Assembly: GCF_020379485.1 (NCBI RefSeq)
Contig: NC_063439.1
Location: forward strand, 23,870,098 to 23,934,097
DNA length: 64,000 bases
Direction of reading: 5' to 3'
Source of the DNA: Brassica napus
Lineage: Eukaryota; Streptophyta; Magnoliopsida; Brassicales; Brassicaceae
This document shows positions 34,326-45,600 of this stretch, piece by piece. Position numbers and translations under genes: made by a program. Every line of letters starts with the position of its first letter. The stretch's first letter is position 1. The notes below the pieces were generated by a model that searched no databases, was not told the origin of the DNA, and saw only the letters and a list, made by a program, of their open reading frames with translations.

Positions 34326-35654
34326 TCAATTGTTGTCTTCACCACCTCCAAATCTACGCCATATGTGTTCAACCAAATCATCTTTCAGTTGTTGATGCTT
34401 TTGTGTATCACGAATTCTTGTTCGAACACCCATCATATTTGCGATATTTGAAGGGATATCTGTAGAATACGTGAGATCAACATGTGAACTTCCTTGGTCT
34501 TCTCCTTGTTGGAACCCTCGAACATCAAATTGAGTGTAACCGTCTCTTTCGTTTTCGACGATCATATTATGGAGTATGATACATGCTCTCATAATCTTCC
34601 CAATTTTGACTTTATCCCAACTCCTCGCTGGATTTTTAACAATGCCAAAGCGAGCTTGTAAGACTCCAAAAGCCCGCTCTACATCTTTTCGGGCAGCTTT
34701 TTGATGCTGAGCAAATAAAACTGCTTGCGGCCCTTGTGGTATACGAATAGATTGGATAAAAGTTGACCATTTCGGATAAATACCATCGGTGAGATAGTAA
34801 GCCATATTATACTGATGTCCGTTGACAGAGAAAGTGACTTTCGGAGCTTGACCATTTATTATGTCATCAAAAACTGGTGAACGATCAAGAACATTGATAT
34901 CATTTAATGTACCTGGAGGTCCAAAAAACGCATGCCATATCCAGAGATCATATGAAGCAACCGCCTCTAAAACGATTGTTGGTTTACCCGAACCACGAGC
35001 ATATTGCCCTTTCCAAGCGGTGGGACAATTCTTCCACTCCCAATGCATACAATCGATGCTTCCTATCATTCCGGGAAAGCCACGATACTCTCCAATATCA
35101 AGTAGACGTTGAAGATCAGCTGGTGTTGGTTTTCTTAGGTATTCTTCGCCGAACAAATTTATTATTCCTTCCACAAAATTTTCTACACATAACCGAGTTG
35201 TTGTTTCACCGAGCCGGAGGTATTCGTCGACGGTATCAGCTGCAGAACCATATGCCAAGACACGAATGGCGGCGGTACACTTTTGAAGTGGAGAGAGACT
35301 GTTCCTTCCGAGACCATCTTTTGTTTCCCGAAAATATTGAACTTCGTTGGAGAGTCGATCCACAATATTCATGAACAATGGCTTGTTCATTCTAAAACGT
35401 CGTCGGAATAATAAAGGAGGATACGTTGGAGTTTGACTGAAATAATCGTTCCATAAACGATTATGCCCTTCTTCACGATGTCTTTCAATATAAGCTCGTT
35501 TTTTTCTTTTTTTTCTTCGTTCTTCTTGATTTGCTTGAATGGTAAAATCCTCAAATGCTTGATCAAAATGTTGATCAAATAGCTCATCAAATGTATCATC
35601 AAATGTATCATCAAAAGCGTCATCGAAAGTGTTGTGAGAAGAAGAAGAAGCCAT
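34326..35654 (-). CDS. PIF/Harbinger transposase (DDE nuclease, ALP1-like)
   Basis: 442 codons without a break. A repeat-rich acidic N-terminus (FDDTFDDTFDELFD) leads to a basic stretch (RRKKRKKRAY) and then the nuclease. Catalytic acids are visible as D in IGSIDCMHWEWK, D in YLTDGIYPKW and E in KDVERAFGVLQARF. The end resembles host ALP1/HARBI1 proteins. It cuts and pastes the element together with the Myb/SANT partner. All catalytic residues are intact. Confidence 0.93.
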   Translation of the reverse strand: MASSSSHNTFDDAFDDTFDDTFDELFDQHFDQAFEDFTIQANQEERRKKRKKRAYIERHREEGHNRLWNDYFSQTPTYPPLLFRRRFRMNKPLFMNIVDRLSNEVQYFRETKDGLGRNSLSPLQKCTAAIRVLAYGSAADTVDEYLRLGETTTRLCVENFVEGIINLFGEEYLRKPTPADLQRLLDIGEYRGFPGMIGSIDCMHWEWKNCPTAWKGQYARGSGKPTIVLEAVASYDLWIWHAFFGPPGTLNDINVLDRSPVFDDIINGQAPKVTFSVNGHQYNMAYYLTDGIYPKWSTFIQSIRIPQGPQAVLFAQHQKAARKDVERAFGVLQARFGIVKNPARSWDKVKIGKIMRACIILHNMIVENERDGYTQFDVRGFQQGEDQGSSHVDLTYSTDIPSNIANMMGVRTRIRDTQKHQQLKDDLVEHIWRRFGGGEDNN

Positions 35655-36314
35655 TAACGTGATTAAAAAGAGTTTATATAGAGAGTGATTAAGAGTTTAA
35701 CGTGAAGGAAGAAATTGATTAAGTGTTGAAGTGTTTATAAAGTGAGAGATTTAGAAGAACTTGTGAAGGAAGAAAGTGATTAAGTGTTTATAAAAGAGAT
35801 AGAAGAAGTTTGAAAACTTGTGAAGGAAGAACTTGAGAACTTGTGTTTATAAAGTTTCATTTATACACCCTTTGAAAACTTGTGTCCGTGACATGAGTTA
35901 TGTTAAAATAATACAAGACAAAATGTGATACAACTTGACATGAGTGTCCGTGACTCACTATCTCTCTTGTCTTTTCTTCACTCACGCTCCGTGACATGAG
36001 TGTCCGTGACGAACTCTCTTGTCTTCTCTTCACTCACCCTCCGTGACTCAATGCTCTAGTCTGCCAAGAAAGAAATAACAACATAAATTCACGTGAAACA
36101 ACAACAAGTGAAACACGTGAAACAACAACAAGTGAAACAACAACAACAAGTGAAACAACAACACGTTTTTATATTATCACGTTACCAACATACAACAGAG
36201 GAACAACAACAAGATAAAATCAACGTGAACAAAGACTTAAACCCAAACTTAAGCCCATACTTAAACTAGTTCAACTAAGCTAGTTCAACACAAACTCTTA
36301 AACCCATACTTAAA

Positions 36315-37127
36315 CTAGTTCAACAACTCAGCTAGGAGCTTTTTCACAACAGCATTTTCGACCTCATCTAAGGACTCTTGCTTTGCAAGTAAACGGTCAA
36401 GTATCCGATTTTTTGATAGCCTGTCCTTGTAGACCAAGTCTTTTTGTTTTATTTCCCACATAGTCTGAAACTGTGACAGCCTTTCCTCCCCCTTGACATT
36501 CTTGTTCTTCCCTTTTGCTGCCTTAACACCCGGGGGACGCTCCTCCTCAACAGCGTGTGAAGTCTCAGACTGTGAACCCTCGTCTAACTTCCTCCTTTTA
36601 CCGCTTCCTTCGTTTTTAGATGTAACAGTGGCACACCATTTTTGATCATTCCGAAGCTCCTTCCAAGCGTGCTCAAGAATAAATTTTTTTCGGTGGTTGG
36701 TGAAGAAGATTTCATGAGCTCTGTTGAGAACATCATTCTCGTTTTGCCCACTTGTCTTCTGTCTGGTTGCTGCTTCGAAAGCCCTACAGAACTTGTTGAC
36801 TTGATCATTTATCTTGTGCCAACGCTGCTTGCAATGAGTTGATTCTCGGTGTTCAGTGGCTGCAATCTTGGGACTTGCCGCAAAGTAAGCGGCGATCCTA
36901 TTCCAGAATGCCCCAGACCGTTGCTCATTTCCCACTACTGGATCCTTGCTTGTGTTGAGCCAGGAGCTGATGAGCACCATATCTTCTACAGGCGTCCACA
37001 TCCGGCGTTCCTTACGCTCAGCAGGAGTGTCTTCAGGGACAGTTTCTTCAACTAAACTAAAGACGCTTTGTTGACTCGTAAGGAGATCAACAAAGTTACT
37101 ACCATGCCGGTATGGATTGGAATCCAT
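36315..37127 (-). CDS. Harbinger Myb/SANT-like protein (transposase partner)
   Basis: 270 codons from the Met of MDSNPYRHGSNFVDLL. A longer frame exists upstream, but its hydrophobic start (up to 37226) is unlike the family. A Myb/SANT-trihelix region at about residues 48-140 (MWTPVEDMVLISSWLNTSKD, FWNRIAAYFAAS, CKQRWHKINDQVNKFC) is followed by basic and coiled segments. Similar proteins are often misnamed glutathione S-transferase T3-like. In Harbinger elements this protein helps nuclear import and end binding of the transposase. Encoded on the same strand, upstream of the transposase. Confidence 0.88.
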   Translation of the reverse strand: MDSNPYRHGSNFVDLLTSQQSVFSLVEETVPEDTPAERKERRMWTPVEDMVLISSWLNTSKDPVVGNEQRSGAFWNRIAAYFAASPKIAATEHRESTHCKQRWHKINDQVNKFCRAFEAATRQKTSGQNENDVLNRAHEIFFTNHRKKFILEHAWKELRNDQKWCATVTSKNEGSGKRRKLDEGSQSETSHAVEEERPPGVKAAKGKNKNVKGEERLSQFQTMWEIKQKDLVYKDRLSKNRILDRLLAKQESLDEVENAVVKKLLAELLN

Positions 37128-38351
37128 CCCCAAGAATGTCACAGAAAGAAAGGAAAAAAGAAGAGAGTACAACAGATAGAAGGAAGACAAGAAGAAGCAA
37201 TGTTGATGCCAGAAGAGAGAAAGCAAAGAACGCTATTTTAAAGGGAAGAAACTATTAAATGGACTTGACATCAACCAAACACATTCATCACACTTCATCA
37301 CGTTTTCTATCTAACCATCAACCTAGCCATTACACCTATTTATTACTAACCCAACCATTAACTACCTAACTCAACATTAAAGCACTCAATAAATTCGAAA
37401 GGAGTAGACATTTACCTGTATTGCTCTGCTTTGCACTCCTCTCGTTCGCGGTTCTTTCTTCTTGTACCTTCGAGCCACGCACTCTGACACAAACACACAA
37501 ACAAGACGTAAAAACTTCATCAATGACTTTGAGGAACACAAACAAACAAAGTACTACTCAGAACTTATTAAAAACGATTTCATCAGTAACTTTTAACAAA
37601 TCAAGTTAGATCAATCCATCTATATTGAAACAATCTTACTAATAAATTCAATTTGATCCATGAAAATTTAAAATATTTAAGACTTTGAGGAACAACAGAA
37701 ACTTTACCTTTGATTTGAGGAGAAGGAAAAGTGAGAGAGCTCTGTCACCACCGAGAGACAGCTTCATCACCGTCGAGGACAGAGACGGTGCCGTCGAGGA
37801 GAGCTCCGTCGCTGACGAGGACAGAGACGGCCTTGTCGAGGAGAGCTCCGTCGCCACATAGCTCGCCAATTCGAACCGAACAAACAAAATATAAAGTAAA
37901 TAAGCCGATCAGAACAAGTTAAACAATAATCGATCACATGCATGATCAAAAACAATATGATCTCCTATCACTACCTTTTGATTAGAGCCGAGCTACCGCG
38001 GGAAAGCTCCTTCGCCGTCGAAGAGACCCACCGTGCCCCAGATTCGACGAGAACCAACACATAACAACCGATCAGAATGAGTCGCGAGGATTTGAGAGAG
38101 AGAGAGAGACAGATTCGCCATAGAAATCGCCAAGTCGAGAGGATTCGAGAGAGAGAGAGAAAGTCAAGTTTCAAACGTGTTTAACGCGTAACCGAACTTC
38201 CACCCACTCCCTTGTTGACACGCGTCCACCAACAGACGTTTCTTCACGAGCCAACGAAACACTCGTCTCCTCCGCTTTCTTCCTTTTTTTATATTTTTTT
38301 AATCAAAAAAATATAAAGAGACGGCCCAAATTAACCGCGATGCGGATGCTC
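37128..38351 (-). other. Harbinger 5' region
   Basis: Non-coding 5' part of the element. At 37735-37860 a roughly 45-base GAGGACAGAGACGG / GTCGAGGAGAGCTCCGTCG unit recurs; it may be transcribed as leader. A GA run lies at 38095-38110 and 38145-38160. Confidence 0.45.
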
Positions 38352-38776
38352 TTAAGTGATGCAAAATTATCTTACATCACTTATAAATGATACAATTATA
38401 TAAAATAAATGATGTTATACACTCTTTTTTTTGTAGTGGTAGTGCCGAAATGATACACCATTGGTTAGAAACTGCCACTCTGTTTGTTTGGCTTTCCTTG
38501 TCCTAGCATATCAATCTCAAACCCAAGGAAGTAATGATGCATGAGCATGACGCATATGTCAGACTGTCATGCATCGTAATTGATATTTTTCTCCGTCGTG
38601 TGGTAGAAACGACGGAAACTTGGGCTTAGGAGGTGCTTATAACGATCCGTTTGTGGAATAAGATTTTGGAGGTGGCCTTGATGAAAGGTTAATGGGCCAA
38701 CATAAATCAGTGTGGAAAATATGGCCTAGTGTTGGATTAAGTTTTTTTTAGTGTAACAGATTTGTAGTTCCTTGTG

Positions 38777-39619
38777 GGGAAAATGACATTTAAATTTTCA
38801 ACTATTTGAGCTTACCAAGTTTAATACGGAACTATTACTTGCACGATTTTATTTCCCAACTAATAGTTAACTTGACAAATTAGTGACTACAAAAATCAAC
38901 CGTTAAGTCGTAAACAATTCTCGTTAGTTTTTATAATTAAACTTTAAAAACTCTAAATTTCTAAATTAAACCCCTAATTTTGAGTGAAGACGATTTCCAG
39001 TGACTACAAAAGATGATAAGAGAGCTAATCCGGCCCAATCACAAAAACAAATACTACCGGAAATTGTCTTCACTCAAAATAAAGGTTTGAATTTGGGGAT
39101 TTCGAGCTTTTCAAGTTCAGTGACGAGGATAGTCGATATAAGACTTATTCTTGGGTTCACCCTAGGGGGTGAACTTCTAGGTTCACCAGCCAATAGGATT
39201 GTATTATTTCATATCAACATCTTTTTAAAAAGAAAACAAAATATTGTCAAGTTATATTATGTTTTTAAAATAAAAAGATAAAAAAATAAATAAAAATAGT
39301 AGTTGTTACAAAAAAATTAAATTTTTTTAACATCGTTAGCAAAATACTAAATCCTAAACTCTAAATTCTAATCAAACTATTGAGAATTTTTTTTTAAAAA
39401 AAAAATTAACATCGTTAGCAAACAATCGAAATATTGGTTGGGGAACCTAATAACTCTTGATATAAAACTAGTGAGAGTCGTTTATGACTTAACGATTGAC
39501 TTTTTAATTACCAATTTACCAAGTCAACTATTAGTTAGGGAATAAAATCATGCAAATAATAATTTGATATTAAACTTGCTCATTTCAAATAGCTGAGGAT
39601 TTAAATGCTCATTTTTCTC
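38777..39619. mobile_element. MULE-like MITE with about 140-base inverted ends
   Basis: The left end (38777-38930) and right end (39470-39619) are inverted relatives sharing ATTTAAAT, CTATTTGA, GAGC-AAGTTTAATA, TTATT-TTGCA-GATTTTATT and AACTAATAGTT in order. The flanking direct repeat GTTCCTTGTG / GTTCTTTGTG (38767-38776, 39620-39629) has one mismatch in ten. An internal inverted repeat (TTTTGAGTGAAGAC, near 38980 and 39065-39083) forms a second hairpin. A separate sequence (about 39150-39450) appears inserted inside. No coding capacity. Confidence 0.65.
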
Positions 39620-39629
39620 GTTCTTTGTG

Positions 39630-40144
39630 ACTTTTTTTGGTTGTGGAGGTCACTAATCATCTATGTGGATTTAAGAACATGTGCCGAATCACAAGACGTT
39701 GGAGTTGGTGGATTTCGAGATTATCAACTAACATGAGAGGTCCGTGAGGATACGTATTTTTAAATGATATGGTTGATAAATGTTTAAAGTTTATTGTACT
39801 GTGAAGTGATTGTATTCTTAAATGATATAGTTGATAAATGCTTGAAGTTGGTAGTAGTATGAAGTGATTGTGATGGGAAAGCTATATCAATATGACAAAT
39901 TGAAAATGTGGTACACTTCTAATACACAGAAAGAAATTGAAAGGGAGAAAAAGTTTGTTATTAAACAATATCCCTGTATCATTCCGACATGCAAGAAATC
40001 GAACGCGGGTTTTGGTGGGTGTGGCCCCAGTAAACGGCGTTGAAACAAGAATTGTCTAAGTCCCGTGGGTAGTGCTCGTTGACACGCTACTACTCAAGAC
40101 AAAACAAGCGGCATTCTCCTCCTAGAAGTCTAGAACAAGTAACA
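39630..40144. other. Intergenic between small transposons
   Basis: About 500 bases. A short tandem similarity (AAATGATATGGTTGATAAATG near 39763 and a relative near 39817, period about 54) is the only structure noted. Confidence 0.4.
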
Positions 40145-40152
40145 ACCACCAC

Positions 40153-40976
40153 TAGCCCTGGGCAAAAAAACCAAAATCGAAATATCGAACCGGAACCGAA
40201 ATGAATTATTCGAAACCGATACCCTCAAATATCCGAATGGTTCCTATATTTCTATATCCGAATAACCGAACTGGAACCAAAACCAAACCGAGAACCGAAT
40301 ATCTAGATACCCGAATATCCGAAAAAATAAGTTTCAACTTTTAAATATAATGTAAATGTCATAAACTCCACTCGAATCCGGATTGGACAGAAATAGTGAG
40401 AACAACCGAAACAAATTATCCGAAACTGAAACCAGATCGTACCCCTCAAATACCAGAATGGTTCTTATATTTATATATCATGATAACTGAACCAGAACTG
40501 AACTGAGAACCAAATGGGTACCCGAATATCCGAAAAAATAAGTTTCAACTTTCAAATATAAGGTAAAATGTCATAAACACCACTCGAACCCGGGTTGGAC
40601 AGGAAGAGTGAGAACATTATTACCACAAACCATGTTATCTATTATGTACTATTTTATATAGTTATATATATATATATGATATTTACATATTAAAATACAG
40701 TAAATACTTATAAAACTAGCATTTTATTGACTCGAACTCTGGTTGGATTGGCGAATTTCTAAGTGTGTAACCACTAGACCAATTAGATTAACACGTTAAC
40801 TAATATATTTTGTAGACAAATATTTGATTCATTTATCAAAAAGGTACCCGAAACCAAACCAGAACAAAACCGAAATCTCATAAATACTTATTGGGTATAA
40901 AAATAATTTATCCGATTATACGGAACCGAATGATTTCTATCCAAAACTGAATAGAATATCTGTATGCCCATCGCTA
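40153..40976. mobile_element. hAT-like non-autonomous element with internal duplication
   Basis: Left end TAGCCCTGGGCA and right end, inverted, TAGCGATGGGCATA; flanking 8-base repeats ACCACCAC (40145-40152) and ACCACCGC (40977-40984) differ at one base. Inside, a unit of about 230 bases occurs twice (about 40180-40400 and 40415-40625), each with CCGAAAAAATAAGTTTCAAC and CACTCGAA(T/C)CC..GGTTGGACAG. Confidence 0.55.
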
Positions 40977-40984
40977 ACCACCGC

Positions 40985-41530
40985 TCAGCCGATTTCGGGA
41001 GTGATTAGTGGAATCAAAGTGATTCTCTCTTGCCGGTTTATGAAGTTCTTGTTACTTGGTTCTGGAGGTGTTTCCTCGTTGTGCTAGGAGGAAGTGGTTT
41101 ATCGGTGGTATGGCCGAGGGCATTCCCGTTAAGTAGTTTCATGGATTCTCTAGAAGTCAGACATGTCTGTAAGTGTAGTTTATCATTGGTTGTTTGGAAG
41201 TTAGTTGCTTAGTTTAAAGTTGTTGTTGTAAGCGTCCTGGTCTGTATTCTTTTGGGCTAATGCTTCCTCTTTGTGGGATCTTGTTTCCACGGATAGTTTG
41301 TTGTCCGGCGGCCTAGTTAACCACATATAGTAACTTCATCCGTTGGTGTTGTATCCCACTTTGATAATATAAACTCAGTTTTGGCAAAAAAGTAATAATA
41401 TAACTTTCCATTGTAAATATAATGTTTATGACAAATATTTTTGCAAATTAAACATGAAGACCAAACGCAAAATGCATAAAAAAATGGGTAAAATAATCCA
41501 GACTGTCATGCTGTAATTTCCAGTAAGTGT
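40985..41530. other. Possible retroelement 3' end or unclassified spacer
   Basis: The stretch to about 41400 is less AT-rich than its neighbours and ends CAGTTTTGGCAAAAAAGTAA, reminiscent of plant LINE 3' ends. No reverse transcriptase motif is present. Tentative. Confidence 0.25.
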
Positions 41531-41538
41531 GTCGAGAG

Positions 41539-42281
41539 CAGGGGCGGATCTAGAAAATGATACAATATGGGGCACAATATATAATATATTTTAATAAACT
41601 AAAATAAATAATATATATTTTTAAATTATATTAATTTTTGAACATTTATATTAATTTTTAAAAAAATTATATATTAATTTAGTGAATCAAATAAATAATA
41701 TATTGCACATAATAAATCAGCATAAAGTTTAGTTTTTTAAATATTAGTCTAATTTCTAAAAGAAACTTAAAATAGTTGTTTAAGTAAATGTTAAATAAAT
41801 TGTATATAACAAACTATATTCAATAAAAGAAAATAAAAACAATTATAGAAAAAAATAATAGTTTAGGTAACACAGAAACATAGGTAAAAAAATTTTTTTT
41901 GTGACAAAGTGATTAAAAGTGTTTAAAATTTGAAAGAATAAAAAGAAAGTTAAAAGAGAAAAATAGTTTAGGTAACACAAAAATAAAGGTAAAAGGAAAA
42001 AAAATTGTGACAAAGTGATTAATTTTTTTTAGCCTAATTGTTAAAAACAAACTGAATAAAAATAATTGGTTGAGCAAATTTAAATAAATTATATATATGA
42101 AGAAATTAATACAAAATAAAAGAAAAGAAAAACAGTTATAAGAAGAAATAATAGTTTAGGTAACACACAAACAAAGGTAAAAATGGAAAATATTTTCATA
42201 ATGTATGTAGTTACACAAAGAGTTTATATTGTTGAGTATGTGGCACGTGCCACACCCATTATGTGCGTGGATCCGCCCCTG
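41539..42281. mobile_element. hAT-like MITE
   Basis: 743 bases. Terminal inverted repeats CAGGGGCGGATCTA (left) and CAGGGGCGGATCCA (right, reverse complement). Exact 8-base target duplication GTCGAGAG (41531-41538 and 42282-42289). The interior is AT-rich with a recurring AATAGTTTAGGTAACACA motif (about 41858, 41965, 42150) and no open frame. It ends about 330 bases beyond the RBOHD stop codon. Confidence 0.9.
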
Positions 42282-42289
42282 GTCGAGAG

Positions 42290-42615
42290 GAGTCATTGAC
42301 AAAAAAAAAAGAGTATCCAAAATCAAAATCAAATTTATCTTTTACTGGTTAAAGATATGATTATGAGTAGAAAATAATGTTGAAGTAACTCCATAATTAC
42401 ATGTTTACAATACTAAATCTGCAACTATATATGCTTCTATTATCTTAAACTTAATTTGACAATAATCTAAGTTCCATAAAAATAAACAAAAATAAGCAGG
42501 AAACAAAAAAAGAAACGAAAGAATACAGCTCATATAGATTTTAAAATTTAATATCTATCTGCAGTTTCTTGTCTTATTTTTCTACTTAGCTGACCCCCAA
42601 CTTATATAATTGAGA
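42290..42615. other. RBOHD 3' flank
   Basis: AT-rich; expected to hold the RBOHD 3' UTR and polyadenylation site. Nothing else seen. Confidence 0.4.
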
Positions 42616-45600
42616 TTAGAAGTTCTCTTTGTGGAAGTCAAACTTGGTAGTTGTCTTTCGAGAGAAATCCAAAGCCAGATTTTTTAGTTCCTTAGTTGGT
42701 GCTGGTGCCCCACAATAGAAGACCCCTGCAATCAATTTCATATTAGTATTTAATTTTTTTTTTTTGTGTTCACAGTGTTTAACTATTTTAAACACACTAG
42801 TAATTAACATATATATCATCACATAGTACCAAGATTAATTAAAGCGGTCAAGATTAGTTACTAACCGATTCGTTTGTCGGGATGCTGAACAGCGATCCTC
42901 TTGTAGACTTGTCTCCAGTTAGGTTTAGCGAAGTGCGACTTGACACGTGTTCCGGACACGACATCAACACCGTTCTTAGCGTGTTGCAACGACTGAAGCA
43001 TGGCAATAAGAGCAACCCTAGCATCACCATCCTCGTACACGCTCGTGCAATAATTATGAAGCTCGATGATTCCTTCCTCGTCCAGCTCCGCAACCTCGTC
43101 CATTATCCCCTTAAACCACTCGAACGATCCTTGCTCTCTAGTCACCCAGTAGAAATAAGCCTTCCTCGTCCTAAACCCTTTACTATTCCCATTACCATTG
43201 TTGTTCTCGATGTCTCTGTCGTGGGCATCAGTTTTCATGTTGTTGATGATGTCCTTAAGGATGCTGATCATCGGCGTGGCTCCAATGCCAAGACCTACTA
43301 GGAGTACCACGTCATACTTCTTGTAGTCTTGTGCGGGAGCACCATAGGGACCGTCGATAAGAACCGTTGGGAACGCAACGGAGTCTCCTCCATCAGCTCT
43401 GAGCAGACCGCTTTTACCAGCGGTGGGAGGTTTACATACCTCAGAGAAGACGGTCCTGAGTTTACGTGTCCAGTCACCAAGCGTCCGGATGTGTACGCTT
43501 AGGTAGTCGTCTCCTGGAGCTGATGTGATGGAGAAAGGATGCCATTCGAAGGGAGAGACGGCTCTACAGTTCACGAACATGTACTGTCCACTTTTGTATT
43601 TGAACCCTTGTGGCTTCGTCACGTGTAGAGACAAAACGTTACCCGGATAAACAGCCACCTATTGATACATACATACAAATGTTTAGAATATGTTCAAAAG
43701 GAAATTTTCTATTTCTAAAATGGTTGAAAATAAAGCATGAATTGAACATATCGTTTTTATGTTTTTAGTTAAAATTCATATTTGTTTTATATTTAACTGA
43801 ATTGTTAGCTAGAAGCGCTAGATTTTCGACTCGAGCGTTATTTTTATTGGAGCGTTATTTTTATTGGTTGGTCTGTTGGCATGATTAATCCGGTTTTTTA
43901 GCCGGGGTTCTTAACCCATAATTTGACATTTTTTCATTTTTTTTTACATTTTTCGGCTAAGAGACAGTTCTTAAAATCTAAGAAAGACTAAGAACTGTCT
44001 CTTAGCCGAAGCTAAGAACCCCAGTTAAGACTTATTATATTATTTCAAATTTGAGTTATGGAATGATATTTTGATGTCAATGTATATATATATATTTTAC
44101 CTTGAGAATCTTAACCGGTTTGATACTTGATCTTAAGGCACGAAGCAGCCTCTCTGATGCATACAGAAGCATTGGTACAGCCAAATACATCCATGTCTGA
44201 AGTAATTACACAAACAAGAAGTATTAATTAACTAACCAGAAAAGAGAGATAATTGTAGTGAAGCAAACAGATAAATCATGGTTTGAAGAGCATACCGTTT
44301 TCTGATACCAAGTCTTTGTGAGGTAGAGCTTGATACCATGGACAATGAGAAGAGCATAAACAATGATGAACAAATGGTGAGAGTACCAAAAGGCATTGAA
44401 ACCGGTTAGCTTCTTGAGGAAGTTAGGTAAGTTAAGCTTGTTACGACGGAACCAAGGCGTAGCGAGTGTAAAAGCTATAGCCATTAACACAACCATTATG
44501 ATACCAGTCACACCTTCCGCACCCTTCACGAACCACCAATAGCTCTCCGGTTGCTCCCCAAAGAAAGGAATCATTGGCTCATAGGTATCCTCATCCGCGG
44601 CAAGTAAACGCGGGAAATCACAAGCTAAATGCGCAACTACATGGAGCAAACCGCCGACCACAATCCCGCTTGCTATAACCTTATGGAAGTTGAGATTATC
44701 ATCGAACGGCACGACAACACCTAGCTTAGTCTTGTTCCTTAGCCAAGTGATGGTGTTGCGACAAACAGGCAGCAATATGAGAGCCATGTTGAACTTTAGA
44801 GTCTCTGCGCCTCCTTTGGCGACACAAACGCAATAACCCATCACGTCATAGGCCGCTTTGTTCCGGTACTGAATAAATTTGTAAGCGAATAGGCCGAAAC
44901 AGATGCCAAGCCATAGCATCATGATCCAGAGTCTCTGCCAGTTGTCAAGTACGAAATATTTGATTTTCTCCGACCATCTCACCAGAGGGTTGGTCTCTTT
45001 AGCCGGTTTCAATTTCTGGCTTATCATTTGGCTTAGTATTCTACTGTCTCCCATCCTTACCGACTGGGTTGGCGCTTGTAACAGCAGCATTTCCAAGTTT
45101 TCGATCTGTTACACCACATTTCAATTATTTAACTATAATATTACAATACATAGCGTTACAAAATCAATCTTTAAACATTTTTCACAGATTTTTCCAATAT
45201 TTAAACAACGCTCCGACATTTAGTTTCCCCACTAAGATCTAGCATTGACTAATTTTTTTTTAAGCATTGACTAGTTCTTCGGTTGTTATTTTATATTTTT
45301 TCATATATTCCGATTTCTAGTGTTTTATGTAAAATAGACGCCACTGATTACTTATACGCCAACAGCATTGACCACTTTGGATTTTTAGAACCTTGGTTTT
45401 TTTTCAGGTTGTCTATAGTAAATACTATTAAACATGGTGAATTTACGATATATACCATTAGTGACTGAGTGGTTTAAGGTGGACCATACGTACCATGATG
45501 TAGCCAGCATTGTCCGGGTCCAGCTCTTCCATTATCAGCGCTGCATATTCTTTGGCCTGCTTTTGAATATTCGAGAGCTGGTTGGCTGAAGCACTAAGAC

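Larger units (their letters stand above)
34037..38351 (-). mobile_element. PIF/Harbinger DNA transposon, structurally complete
   Basis: 4,315 bases nested in the CACTA-type element. Ends are GAGCATCC (left) and its inverse GGATGCTC (right), with weaker inverted similarity beyond. The flanking 3-base duplication TTA (34034-34036 and 38352-38354) is the PIF/Harbinger target. It carries the two expected genes, a DDE transposase and a Myb/SANT protein, both on the minus strand, so it may be autonomous. Between the genes (35870-36290) are short tandem repeats built on GTGTCCGTGAC and on GTGAAACAACAACA. Confidence 0.88.
32619..38438. mobile_element. CACTA-type (En/Spm-like) element carrying a nested Harbinger
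   Basis: Left end CACTACAAAAAAAAGTGTG at 32619; right end, reverse complemented, CACTACAAAAAAAAGAGTGT ending at 38438. Both are flanked by the 3-base target duplication GTA (32616-32618, 38439-38441), as for CACTA transposons. Subterminal DNA repeats short motifs such as TGTATCACTT and TGATGTAA in both directions. No TNP1- or TNP2-like protein is present, so it is non-autonomous. Without the nested insert it would be about 1.5 kb. Confidence 0.8.

Noticed and set aside
37128..37226. 33-residue hydrophobic extension of the Harbinger Myb/SANT protein
   Set aside because: Unlike family members and nuclear function; the internal Met of MDSNPYRHG fits better.
41030..41212. 60-codon frame as a gene
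   Set aside because: Short, no domain, and next to sequence resembling a LINE 3' end; kept only as unclassified spacer.
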